A program made the position numbers and the translations under genes. A model generated the notes under the pieces. The model did no database searches and had not been told where the DNA came from. It saw nothing but the letters and a program-made list of their open reading frames with translations. A DNA stretch of 64,000 bases from Formicarius rufipectus (lineage: Eukaryota > Chordata > Aves > Passeriformes > Formicariidae): assembly GCA_013399695.1 (NCBI GenBank), contig VXAU01000756.1, positions 328,331 to 392,330 on the forward strand. The letters are read 5' to 3'. The first letter of the stretch is position 1. The number at the start of each line of letters is the position of its first letter. Positions 49,136 to 61,320 of this stretch are shown piece by piece.

Positions 49136-52100
49136 AGATGTCAAACATGCAGAATTGCTCTGAAAGGCAACAGAAATGATCTCTAGAGCTCCAGATTTCT
49201 TATTTCCTCTTAAGCTTGGAAATTAAATGTGGGGATTCTCTAAAAGTAACAGAAACACTGGGGTGGATGAGTTTCCTTTATTTGTGCACATAAAGCATGT
49301 TTCAGTGCAGCAGGGAGAGAGCTGCCATTGATACCTAAATAACAAGCACACAAATTACTAGTGTATTTTGTGTAAGTAATTTAGATCCTCTTGGTTTTTT
49401 TCCACAGCATTCTCCTCTATTTATCAATTTCTTCCCTGTATCTCCCAGTTTGCCTGCATCTTCATTCATCATTCATTTACAAAGCCATTCTGAGCATCAG
49501 AAACCAATTTCCTCCCTGAACCCAGTCCTGTAACAAAACAAGGCTACCCTGCATACAAGTGATGTTATGGAGATGTGTGGTGTTTCAGACAGAGGAGTGT
49601 GTAGCAGGAGGTGGATTAAGACTAAAAAGAAGCCAAACTGTGTTCCATGAACTAAGTCTCATCTGCAGCTCAGCATCCCTCCACAACATAAAAACAGTTG
49701 ATTTCCACTTTGTTCTCATACATAGGTCTGTAAACAACCATAAAATTACACATGAAGTCAACAGACACTGAATTTTGACTTGCATTTTTGTTCTCTTCTC
49801 ACTCCTGAATCCCTGAGTCCTTTCTCCGATCAACTTAATTAGCCCAAGCCCACCCAACAAGTAACTGGCTAGCAGCTACCTACCCTGCACATGCTGCTCT
49901 GCCTCTGAATCACTGCCTTGACTGAGCTCCAAGGGCTCTGCTTTACTCTCCCTCTGGGTGTGCATGTACGGGCATGTAACACGTCTCATCCTTATCTGTA
50001 GACAGCAAAAGTAAATCACCTGGGCTGTTACACAACCAACACCTTACATCTGTACAAATTTATTGGGCTGTTCACTGGGGTGTTTGCTTTGGTGTGTTTG
50101 ACTAGTGAATCTCCATGGTGGCAGGACCCGCGTGCCCTGCAGATGGATGATTGCATCTTCCCAACATTTCCAGGAGGTAAGGACCTCAAGCGGCTCTTGG
50201 TATCTTCTCAGAGGAGAGATCAGGCACCTTTGTCCAGGAGAGCATGGGGAAGGGATGAAGGAGGTCAGGTTTAGAGTTTTCCTGGGGTGTCCAGGCTCAC
50301 GTTGCATGCTCCTCCCTGTTTCACCAATACCTGTGTCCTTTATAGACCATGCAAGTACTGCTCTAATTTTATTGGGAGAAGTACTGTCACTTCTTAGTTC
50401 TGGTCCATTGAACTGTGTATTGTTTGGGAGAGGGGTTAAGTAAGAATGTGTTTATCAATCTAGACGTGATTTATGTGTGGGAAATAATGATTTTGTATGA
50501 AAATTGCTTTTGTCAACTTCAGTTTTTGATGTTGCTTTGCTTTTGATAAGACTGGGGGGAAATCCTGAGCATTTCAGATCTTGATCTCATAGTCTCACCT
50601 ATTCCTATAAACAAAAAGCTTAGCATGTGAAAGGGTGGCATCTGTAGGACAGCATGGCAGAGACATGGAGTCCTCCTGAATTTTTTTACCCTATCTCATC
50701 CAAATAACATGTTTTCAGTTTATCACCCACTCTGACAGTGGTCCTCCAGTGTACCTCCAGCAGAAAGGCTTCAGACAGTTAATTTCAACCTACAGGGCAT
50801 CAGAAGCTGAGGAAAGTCATTTCTTTCACCTATGCTCTCATTATCTAAACTCTAGCTTTTATTCTCTACATTGTTGTATTTCTATTCTGATTCATAGCCA
50901 GTTTTTGTCTTCATGTAAAAAGCATACAGGTGCATGTAAAATTGTGTTATTCATATGTGTATATTTGTACAGAAAGATTGGGAAGCAGTAGGTCAATATG
51001 ATGCCCAACCTTTCACTCTGGGACATGACACTCCTTTACATAGCCACAGTCCTCAGATCAGTAAAATCCTTTTCTCTTGTCAGAGCCCTTGTGCCATTTC
51101 TGCAGATATCCCATCCTCTCCTTTGCCTAGCAGCCCTGGCACTGATGAGGATGTGAAATGGTGAAAGGGGACCATTCCTTGCCTGCCTCCTATCCCATGA
51201 GCAGGCTGTAGGATACGCCAGGACATGGTGTGTGACCACCAGCCACGTCTCCATCAGGTAAACTTGGAAAGTCTTGTCTGAGTCCCAACCCTGGCTGCTT
51301 TGGAAGGAGAAGCAGGTTGCAAGGGCTGAGATCCAAGAGAGAGACTCAGATTTTAATCTCTTCCTAAGAATTTGGAGCTGCACTGGAGGCAACACCTGGA
51401 GATGCCTCCTCTTGCCTTCAGTACAAATGCACCTGAGATACCTAAGCTCCTGCAGCACCAGCACCTCCCCAGGTGCTATTGTACTGGACTGGCACAGCTC
51501 TCCTCACTGGGGCCTTCTTGCTATCATCTCTCTCGGGGCCGATCAGTGCCCTCTCTGCTGCTGACCCCCAACAAACACCTCCTCACCTATTAGCCTTTCC
51601 TGCCTTCCAAACAGAAACCTGCAGAGAGAGTGTCATCTGAATCTAATCTCTCCTGGCTCCATGTGCTCCAATCCTACCTTGTTTCCTCTGGAGAAGCTGC
51701 TGGAGACAGCCCATCTCCTGCCGACAGCTCCTCTGGCTGGTCCAGGAAGAGTAGATTTCCTACCTCCCTCCACAAAACACAGCACCACCTCCCAGGGCTT
51801 AGTGTGCACTCTGACACCAGGACACAATTATTTCAGGTGTTTCTTGCTTTTGATGGTGCCAACAAAACTGCAATAACCTCAGACATCAAATTCATAAAAT
51901 GGCACACATAAGGATGGGAAATGTTGGCATATTGTACTTATTTTCTTCACATGACTGTGAGCTTTGGACTCTCCATACTGATGAGTTTCAGAGCCCATGG
52001 GTTATTCATCAGCACTTTTTGGCTACCTATATTAGTAAATATAAATGACAAAAAATAATGGCTACTACTCAGTTTGCACAACTAAAAGCTTTTATCACAA

Positions 52101-53445
52101 TAAAGAATTAAGGGGAAAAGTTTTTAATTATCTTCAATGAGTTATCAATATAGTCAAGCCATCATTGGATTGATTTGAACATGTTTTGTTTGGTTTTCTC
52201 CTTTACTGTTTCGATAAGAGGCCTAAGGCACATTAGACAAATGCAGGGCTGCAAGATATTCTGTGTAAGGTGGATCAGCTCCACAAAGCCATAGTGCTAT
52301 GTCAATTTAAGCAGCTAAGAATCCAGCCTGTACTTTTCAAATTGCATTCAAGGCTCTTTGTGTAGCTTTATGTGTTAATTAACTATATAAATTTTGTTTT
52401 AATCATTTCATCTTACCATTTTTTGGCTTGTTTTGCCCTACTCTCTAAGAGCACTCTTGAGACCAGTACACAAAATACACTTTTTGAGAGAGACTTAGTG
52501 GTACACGAAAGAGTCATGTTAAGACACTGTGATTTATATGCTCCTGATTAAGTTTAAATAATTGAGAAGTACTGGTGTTCCATTACATTCTTCTTACCTA
52601 CTTGCTTGCAATTAATCATTTGTTTTTCACCTTATGGTTTATCTTTTAGATTTTACTCCCAGATTTTTTCCTTCGGAGTACTGCCACATACTTAAGATTT
52701 AGTGGGGATTACTCCTGAGCAAGGAATGTCAAAAGACTTGTGAGAAACACGAGAAATAAGATAAATGTAAGATTATGAGAGACAGCAACTTCACAGCAAC
52801 TGTGTATTTAAGCCAATCAAACCCACTGAAAGCCAGGAAAACCTTAGGCCAAGTTTCATTTCACTCTCACATAACTGCACAGACCTCAGAGACCGAAATT
52901 ATTGATAATTATAGACATCTTGAGTTATCCTGACAAATAATCTGGAATTATCTTTATTGTAGTTATCTGAATCTTCCCACCTCCCTTCCCTGGTAGTTGC
53001 CTTCTCCTTCTCATGGAAGGCAGGCTGCCCAAAAACTGAGTCACTCATAAAAGATCAGAAAACATTGGCATGCATCATCTACTCTTGAGGTCTGTTCTTT
53101 GTCCCAGGTGCTGATTGATGAAAAGCCTGATTAAAGAGAGAAGGCTGGTGGCACGGCATGGGGTGGCTGCTGCGGCATGGAGGGCCCCCAACATCTCAGG
53201 GCTTTGCAGGTGAGGCTTGTTGCCAGTGCCCGCCCAGGCATGTGTGCTTTCAGCCACCCCAGCACAGCACACCCCGGCCCCACGGGGGCTCGGGGCATGA
53301 GCCCTGCACTCGTCCTGCTAACCCAGCTCCTGTAGCTCTAAGCCAAGGTAGGGCTCAGAAGGATACTCAGTCACAAATGGAAAGCAGGCACCAGATGAGC
53401 AGCACAACCACTGTCAGCTCACAAGCAGCAACATCCCCTGCCTTC
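49136..53445. other. Unique non-coding DNA
   Basis: No recognisable exon or transposon. Open frames at 50105-50443, 51036-51464 and 51630-51911 run on both strands through locally GC-richer sequence and show no domains. A donor-like GCAG|GTGAGG occurs near 53209, but I cannot define a matching exon. Confidence 0.4.
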
Positions 53446-54668
53446 AGGACCAACTAACTAACACCTGACTAACCTGGTCTCCTATGGCAAGGTGACCCGT
53501 TCAGTGGATTGGGGAAAAGCTGTGGGTGTTGTTTACCTGGACTTCAGCAAAGCCTTTGACACCTGGAGAATCTGGCTGCTCATGGCCTGGATGGATGCAC
53601 TCTTTTCTAGGTAAAAACTGGCTGGATGGTTGAGCTCAATGAGTGGTGGTGAACGAAGTTATATCCAGGTGGTGGCCAGACACAAGTGGTGTTCCCCAGA
53701 GCTCAGTGTTGGGGCCAGTTCTGTTTGATGTCTTTGTTGATGATCTGGACGAGGGGATCGAGAGCACTGTCAGTCTGCAGACAACACCAAGCTGGGTGGG
53801 AGTGTTGATCTGCTGAAGAGTCGGAAGGTTCTGCAGAGGGATCTGGACAGGCTGGATTGATGGGCTGAGGCCAATTCTATGAGGCCCAACAAGGTATAAA
53901 TACTGGGTCCTGTGCTTGGGTCACAACAACTCCATGAAGCACTACAGGCTGGAGTCAGAATAGCTGAAAAGCTGCCCAGTGGAAAAGGACCTGGAGATGA
54001 TGGTTGACAGTGACTAAACGTGAGCCAGCAATGTGACCAGGTGGCCAAAAAGGCCAGTGAAATCTTGTCTTGTATCAGCAATAGTGTAGCCAGCAGGATT
54101 AGGGCAGTGACGGTCCCCCTGTACTCAACACTGATGAGGCTACACATCAAATTACCTGTTCATTTTTGGACCCCTCACTACAAGAAAGACATTGAGGTGC
54201 TGAAGCAAGTCCAGAGAGGGTCAATGGAGCTGGGGAAGGGTCTGGAGCACAAGTCGTATAAGGAGCAGCTGAGGGAGCTGGAGAGGCTCAGCCTGGAGAA
54301 AAGGAGGCCCAGGGGAGACCTCATCACCCTCTACAACTGCATGAGAGGAGGTTTTAGTGAGGTAGAGATTGCCCTCTGCTCCAAGGTAACAAGCAACAGG
54401 ACAAGAGGAGATGGCCCCGAGTTGTACTGGGGGAGGTCTAGGTTGGATTTGAGGGAAAACTTTTTCATGGAAAGGATTGTCATGGATTGGAACAGGCTGC
54501 TTAGTGATGTGGTTGTGTCACCAACCTTGGAGGTATTTAAAACACATGTTGATGTGGCACTTGGGAACATGGTTTGGTGGTGGGCTTGGCAGTACTGGGT
54601 TTACAGGTGGCCTTGGTGATCTTACAGGTCTTTCCAACCTAAGCTATTCTATGATTCTATTCTGTGAT
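53446..54668 (+). mobile_element. CR1 LINE, 5'-truncated, ORF2 remnant plus 3' end
   Basis: About 1.2 kb of CR1. It begins inside the reverse-transcriptase region: VVYLDFSKAFD (53528-53560) is the conserved CR1 RT block, followed after frame disruption by FDVFVDDLDEG (about 53719-53751). The catalytic FADD box now reads ADN (53778-53786), so the enzyme would be dead. A deletion joins ...GACACC directly to CTGGAGAA. The last part of ORF2 remains open for about 200 codons (54020-54619) with typical CR1 phrases (VAKKASEIL, VQRGSMELGKGLEH, EKRRPRGDLITLYN, WNRLLSD, VSPTLEVFKTH). The element ends with TCTTTCCAACCTAAGC and a short ATTCTATG-type 3' repeat (54645-54668). It moves by target-primed reverse transcription; this copy is inactive. 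Confidence 0.97.
54020..54619 (+). pseudogene. CR1 ORF2 C-terminal remnant
   Basis: A 199-codon frame inside the CR1 copy at 53446-54668. It corresponds to the C-terminal part of ORF2, downstream of the RT palm, and holds no catalytic residues. It lacks the endonuclease and most of the RT. The ATG is simply an internal methionine (ATGAGCCAG-like region, shifted) and is not a native start. Its openness reflects the age of the copy and not function. Confidence 0.9.
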
Positions 54669-55149
54669 TTCACAGCTCTTCCATAGAACTTCCAAATTCA
54701 CTACCCCAGGGTGCAGGTCATGGGGTAAATGCACAAAAACATGTTGTGATCCAAAGGTGACTCTAAACCTTCAGAGTAGACAGTGTGAATTTGAGGTTTA
54801 AAAGCTGGAAAATCTGATTGCTGTTCCCTCACTGTTTGCCCAAGTCCTCTGCTTTTTCTTCTAATTAATGTGCATGTTGAAGTCTAAAGTCATCTTAGCC
54901 CCAAATTAATAATTGCTCCTTGCCAGTGTTTTGCTGTTAGGTTGTATGAACCCATGCATATCCTTGATATTATGACACAAATATTTTTACATGGATCTTT
55001 TCCCAGTGTCAAAGTAATATACCCAGAAGGCACTGAAGAAGAGTCATTATATATTTCTTAGAAAAAAAAAATGTTGGGACTGCCAAATCTTGACCGGCGT
55101 TATTATTGTGGGTAAACTGCTTAGGGACCAAGCTGCACTATCAGAGTCA
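54669..55149. other. Unique non-coding DNA
   Basis: No feature recognised. CpGs occur in TGACCGGCGTTATT near 55092-55105. Confidence 0.5.
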
Positions 55150-55265
55150 TTTACCGGCAGTTTAGATGCTCTCTGCCTCAGTTTGTCTCTTTGTAAAATG
55201 GACACAAAAATGTCCCTCAAAGCTGTGAAGATTAATTCAGGTTTCTGAGAGATTTGAGATCAGTG
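55150..55265 (+). repeat. MIR-like ancient SINE relic
   Basis: CTGCCTCAGTTTGTCTCTTT is followed by TGTAAAATGGACACAAAAAT, then CCTCAAAGCTGTGAAGATTA. This order closely follows MIR (CCTCAGTTTCCTCATCTGTA, AAATGGGGATAATAATACC, TCACAGGGTTGTTGTGAGGA). It is the better preserved of the two MIR-like relics here and may be part of a constrained element, since such old SINEs usually decay beyond recognition in birds. Confidence 0.6.
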
Positions 55266-56480
55266 CCTGAAGCAAAATAATCAGATGTGATGCTTCTACT
55301 GATGAGGCGTATATGCTGTACAGATTCAGGAATAAGTTATATACATAGTTCTGCAGAATTAGGTTTAGCAGTGTTATTACCCACCAGTAATCAGACTGGT
55401 AAACTAAAATAGGACATGATCTAATTCATACCAAGAGAGATAGGCTCATTAAATTAAGCAGATTTGGTTTGTGCTTCTCCCATACCTCTGTAGTTATACA
55501 ACTCTCATTGAAAAAAAAAAAAAAACCAACAAAATATCTCCATTTGTAGTTGCACCTCAAAGTATTTACCCTTAACTATAGAAGCCGTACCATTCTGCAC
55601 TGCATCTTTTCTTCTTTGAGAAAGCTGGTATATTGTGGTTTGTGACATTTTCATTATGAAAGATGCTTAACATTAACCAGTTATTTAGAACCAAAAGTCC
55701 TTACCCTAAGATACATATGGTTGCACTTAAACTGAAATCACTGCTTTACGTTAGAAAATATTGGTTTCATCATAAAAGGTAAGTGTTCCCAGAAGTGTAT
55801 TAAAATGCTCAGAGATACAAAAGAGAAATATTGGAATTCAATCTTGGGTACCAATGTAAAAATATTTAAATATGCTATAAATTGTGCAGATCCAGCACGG
55901 TTCACTGAAGAATCTTTCAGGTTATTAAAATATTTTCAATTCAATAAGAGACACTAAAAGTAATCATGCAGTTTGTGTGCTGTTCAGTGTTAGGAACACT
56001 TCTAGATATATTTATTCAATGAAGTTCCCCAAGTCACAAACAAAAGTTACTTTGGCTCCTATGAAGAGTTGTTAGAACAGGAGAATAGCAGAAAATAAAG
56101 TGGAAGAGAAAATGTGTAATTATATCTAGTTGAACTCCAGTAGATGTGGTGAAAGGCATGAAGGATTTTGGTGGCTGAATGGATTAATTCATAAGGACGT
56201 CTGTGCACACGAAAGCTCCTTAAGTGCATCGCAGGTAAGGACTCATAGACCCCATACAGAACATCTTTAAGGCAAATGAGCAACATTACAGGGGGAACTA
56301 AATGAAAATAATGGCTTTTTTGTGCCATTGAACCTTCAAGTCTTGGAAGAACAAAAGTCACTTTTGTCATATCTGTTGAAACAGAAGACTTGCTAATTGA
56401 TGCTCAGCGGAGCTTTTGCTAACAGCCCACCCTTTTGACAGGTTATCAGGTAGAGCAAAGGAAAGGATACTACAGCAGTA
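55266..56480. other. Unique AT-rich non-coding DNA
   Basis: No gene recognised. A homopolymer A run occurs at 55510-55525. Confidence 0.5.
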
Positions 56481-56875
56481 TGCGGGCTGCAAATGCAGCA
56501 AACACATCTTCAAATCTGTGATGCAAATACAAAGTTGGAGTAGCAATAATATTTTTACCAACAACCTCTAACACTGCTGCATTTGATGAGTTTACAATGA
56601 AATCCTAAATAAGCCTCCAAAAAATTTTCCTGTAGACTTGGCTCTATCTTTGCGTGCGAAGCTTGAGGAAAGAGATCTCAGGTCTATTACTTCAGATTGA
56701 ATAAGGACAACAGATCTAATTCACCTCGATAAACACTGCATCTAAAGATGCAAATAACTTGTTTGCTTAAGTGTGTAATTGCTCTCTTTAACAGCAATGA
56801 ATGACCCTATCAAACAGTTAAGCAGGAGTAATAGCACCGCCTGAGGCAGAAAGCATCATGCAAATTGTCCTAAGA
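56481..56875. promoter_or_regulatory. Octamer-rich candidate enhancer
   Basis: Three perfect ATGCAAAT octamers on the plus strand (56521-56528, 56748-56755, 56858-56865), plus a related GCAAATGC near 56489, lie within about 380 bases. Around them are TAATTG-like homeodomain words (GTGTAATTGCTC), CpGs (TTTGCGTGCGAAGC, CCTCGATA, CACCGCC) and a balanced, complex composition. Octamers bind POU factors, and homotypic clusters often mark neural enhancers. That link is established for the motif but is inferred for this locus. No coding frame. Confidence 0.3.
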
Positions 56876-59800
56876 CACAGTTAAAGCTCAAAACCATGTG
56901 TCCTACTCCACAAAATAATACTTTTTTTCTATGAAAATTCATCTGTGCTCTAACTGAAAGGTCTACTGGGACCTTGTGATTTGGCATCAGAAGTCTTACC
57001 CTAAGTACCCCTGCTTTCTTCAGCAGGGTATTTATGAAGCTCTCAACCTTGCCTGTCAAATTGGGATAGTGAGACCATAGAGTCTAGCAGGTTGCTTGTC
57101 CCTCAGGGTTTCATATGCATTTTGCACCAAATGTTTTCAAAGTATCTTGTGTTAAAGAATCCTTGCAGGAATTCTTACGCAGGAGCAGCTTTATTTATTT
57201 AGGTCAACATTAGCACTATTTCCTGCTTGCTGTGAATACTGTCTCAGGGGAGAATTTGTTTGTCATTTTAGTCTGAAAATGACAGGATAAAAATAGACAG
57301 GACAATTGCATACATAGCTAGTATGGGGTTTTTTTAGTTAACTTGTTGCAAGAGTCTGAATGGAGTTCATTATATTGCTAAATGCCCTCAGTTTAGTGGT
57401 AAATTTTTCTGTATTTCTACTTTCCTTTAGTGTTCTTATCCTACATTACTATTTCCCTATTCCTCTCCTCTTTCTGTTGTCTTCTTCTTTTACACAGGGG
57501 ACTCACAGAGAACACAGTTATATTTGAAAGAGTTCATCATATGAACGCTGAGACAAAGTCAGAGGTCAATCTCACTCAGAGCTCACCAGCATCTCTTAAT
57601 AATCCTTATATGATATGCACTCAGTTTCTCTTGCTCTCTGCTCAGTGTATAATTTCTCCAACAGATATTTTGCTCTTAACAATAACACATTTCTATCATG
57701 CTCCACGAGGTTCAAACACACAGCTGTTACTATGAACTCCCATGGAAGCTGATAGGGTATTTGACTGTCAAGAAGTAGATTAATATGGTTTGGGAGATAG
57801 TTTCCTTATAAACATTAACTTTAGAAGGAAACTCAAGTATGTGTTTACTTTTCACTCCTAAGTACAATTAAGGCTAATCCCCTATAGTTTTATAAGGGTA
57901 TTTCTCTACAGGAAGTGCTGGAATTCTTTGCTAACTCAGAACTGCACATAACAGCATTTAAAAATATGATGGGATAGTAGCATAGCTTGTTTTATTCATG
58001 GCCATGTTGTATCTTTGCTCTTTTTAAAGAAAAATTAAGAAAAAATCAGTTTCAAAGATTGACATTCCTGGAAATATTTTTTCTGTGGTTACATGAAGCA
58101 AGGTGTAGGCTTTAATGCCAAAAGAAAGGGTCCCCCCACCTTGTCAGTGAATCCCATAATCAGGTTGCAATAGTAACAGATTACTGCTGTCATGTTTCTT
58201 TTTTCTCCAGGTTCTGATTTCTCTCCCTATCTCTGGTTTTCTTCCAGTAAGAGATACCCAGTGGCTCATTTTGCTCGGGTCATCCAGGAGAACTTACATG
58301 GGCCACTAGTTTCCATTACATTTATCTCATCTCCTGTCTTTTGCATCTGAACTAAAAGAGTGCCATGCAAGCACTGAACTACATTAGTCTCTCTGGTAGT
58401 TTGAGAAAAACAAAACCTTAATTCTAGAAGTTTTCCTGAAACACATCTCTTCCATAAATGACAGAAACAATTTTTTTTTCAAAACATTTTTACAACAGTG
58501 TTTTTTTACATAGTTGATGTCAAATAAATAATATAATGCAAAACTCTCAGACCTGTTCTTGAAGCCTTGCTACAGCCCCATGGTGCTGCAAGAGGGATGT
58601 GGGGTATCTAGAGTCAGCCAAAAGTGCAGAACAAAGGATTCCCCAGCACCAGCAAATTGGTGACTGACCCAATGCTATTACCCCAACACACATCCTCCCA
58701 CTGTAGCCTGTGCTGCTGCCCCTACAGTTTAGGAACGCTGGCCAAGGAGCCTGTCTCGGGGTTTTTGCTTCAAACGACTTGGATGATGGAAACCCTGATT
58801 TACACTGACTTGTAGCAGGGCTGGGTTTCCCTGGGTTTGCTGAGATTGAGCTGCCCTTAGGTCTCTCTCCTGGTTTTACCAAACGTGAACATGAGCTTGG
58901 CAAAATTTGTGATCTTAAAAGAAGTTAACATGCAAAATACCTCCTGTTGGTGGTGGCACTGAAGCCCCTCTCTTGTAGGCTGAGGTGGGTGGGAGCCTAA
59001 GCTCTGTGCTGGCCTTGTGAACCCCCCACCCTACTGCAGGGGTCTCACCCTCTCTTCCCTGCCGACATGCTGTTGGAGGTGAGTCTGTGACAAGCCATTC
59101 TCTGAGGTACAAACACAACAAGAACATGTGCTGCCTGCCTACTCCAGAGGATTTCCTGGTGCTTTCTGGAGACTAAAAGCAAGATGCAATGTTCTAGCAC
59201 TTTAAAGGAGGACAAGGCATTGGTGGGAGGCTTGTTTAGCATCTGAGTGGGATCATGACTACGATGTTCATCTGCATGTTACCAGCATGAAATACACGCA
59301 GTTTGAAGACAAGTAGGCTCAGAAAGAAAGGAAAACTTCCAGGGAGGGAGGAGGCAGAGTGAAAGACTGCTAACGCTTGCAGCACGAAGATCAGGGGAAA
59401 GATGGAAATACCAGAGCAAGATAATCTGCAGGAGGAGGAGATCAGGCACAGAAAATCAACACCTGATGGGAGGCTACCCTAAATACCTACTGGGAGGCTG
59501 GTATTTACCCTCCAGGCAGTAGCAGGGCAGGTGCCAAATCCGCCTGTTGAAGAAGCAGGAGGTTACCAGCAAAACTAGCACACCATGACCCTGAGGGACC
59601 TTTTTTTTCAAACACATGATTAGATTGCTGGCATGGAGAGAAGTTGGCAGCCCCGTTTCACACTAGCAATGATGTCACATAGCTCTTATTTCAGAAGCAT
59701 CTCCGTAAAGCTGACAGCTACTGTTATCGTCTGATTCTGCTCAGATTGCTAACGTTGGAGTCTGAGGCGGGTTTTCAGTGATCTCTGAAGGAGCAGCTGC

Positions 59801-59989
59801 GCATAATGGATGGAAGGTGTCTTTTAGCATGTGCTTAGCAGTTATTCACACGTTTTGGTAGCCTTTCAACCATGTGGAAAAGCCAACCAGTAGCAGTTCA
59901 TTGTTTTCTAAGGTATTTTAAGGCAGGGGAAGAACATTTGCAGCTTGCTTGGGGTTTCAGGGTGTTTCATAGGTTGGTTTAAGGCACTG
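56876..59989. other. Unique non-coding DNA
   Basis: No recognised gene or repeat. Frames at 57430-57735 (+) and 58547-58903 (-) have no domain. CpG content begins to rise from about 59690. Confidence 0.45.
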
Positions 59990-60345
59990 TGACTTTATAG
60001 CAATGCTCCTGCGGTATTCTTCACATTGTTTTGTCTAAGAGAGGGAAAATGTATGACTGATTCCCGCTTAATTAGGCCTCATCTGCTAAACAGTTATGTC
60101 ACTATTTACATATGAGTAGTCCCCACTGAAGTCAAGTCTCGCAGTTGTATACTTCATCTGGTAACAATGTAAATCCAAGATAAACAGACTTGGAACAAGA
60201 GATGTACATTGCCTTATATGTATGAACTACCTGCGCATAGCAAATGCTGTGCCCTGTTATTCTGGCAAACGCTAACAGCTATCCTGTTTCAACACCCTGT
60301 AAATGGATCACCTGATTATTAGTTTCAGACGATGGGGCTAAACTC
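59990..60345. promoter_or_regulatory. Candidate conserved non-coding element
   Basis: Complex sequence with retained CpGs (CTGCGGTATT, TTCCCGCTTAATTA, TCTCGCAG, CTGCGCATAG, AACGCTAAC, AGACGATGG) and homeodomain- and Sox-like words (TTAATTAGG, TAACAATG). It lies about 3 kb from the candidate gene start at the right end, where proximal enhancers are common. No coding frame is evident. Assignment rests on composition. Confidence 0.25.
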
Positions 60346-61185
60346 TATTCACTAGTTCCAACTTTTACTGAAGTATGACTTGTCAAGTGAGTAACTTTGA
60401 GTCACTCGTGCCCCTCTCCGGTAATAAGGAAAATATAACCCTCCACACCTACTCACATTAAGTGATTTTTCATGGTTTGGTCTCCCATGATCTAGGAATA
60501 AGCTCTTCTAGAAAAAAAAAAGTAGTTAGAAACAAGATGTAGGGAAAGGAAATGTCTGGAAACTCAACATACATTTGGGTTTAATTCTACTCCATCCCCT
60601 AATGCCTTTCTTGCAGGAATCCCTCACAGCTGTCTGACAGAGTGACTCTCCACCATCATTTTTGTTCATTGACCGGTGTCCCAACTTCAACTCTGGTCCG
60701 TCAGAATTACTTGGGCTGTTTGCTCACCTGTGAATGGCACTACGAGGAAAGAACTGTGATTTATACTACCTTCTCCTCTTCTGCCAGATAATTCCCATGC
60801 TCCAGAGCATCCCCTTTTACCCTACCAATGACCTTTTGTTCTTCCATACACTTTTGTATCATTCCCTTGATTACTGCGGTCGTTTATTTCATTGAAGCAA
60901 TCTAAAGCAAACTATTCCCTCAGCAAACAGGTGCTTAATTTGGTCTATTGAGTATGAGATGGTTTATCAGTTGTCACCTATCCCCAGTGAAGTGGGTGGA
61001 GTCCTGTTTTTAAGCAGAAATCCTGATCAGGAGCTTTTCTAGTTAGCTCTCTAAAAGGAGTATCTTTGCCGGCGGTTCTTTCAGCATGAACCCTGGCAAA
61101 CCCCATCAGTTTGCTCTGAAAAAGGCAGCTGGATAGGGTTGGGTGTCCAGTTCTTGCTGTAGATCTCTTGGGAAGCCTTTGTGGA
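60346..61185. other. Unique non-coding DNA
   Basis: No gene recognised. A few CpGs (CTCCGGTAA, GACCGGTG, GCCGGCGGTT) occur as the right-end GC-rich zone is approached. Confidence 0.45.
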
Positions 61186-61320
61186 AGTTTTGGGGTTTGG
61201 GGGGTTTTGTTGGACTTTTTTGCGTTTTGGTTTTTTGGTTTGTGTTTTTGTGGGATTTGGGTTTTTTGTTTGTTTGTTTTGGTTTTTTGGGGGGGATGGG
61301 GGGAGAGGGTGGGTGTTGTA
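61186..61320 (+). repeat. G/T-rich simple tract with terminal G-quadruplex
   Basis: TTTTGG, GTTTG and GGGGTTT words end in a canonical quadruplex motif at 61289-61313: G7-AT-G6-AGA-G3-T-G3. The tract gives spurious aromatic and glycine-rich frames on the plus strand. Confidence 0.85.
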
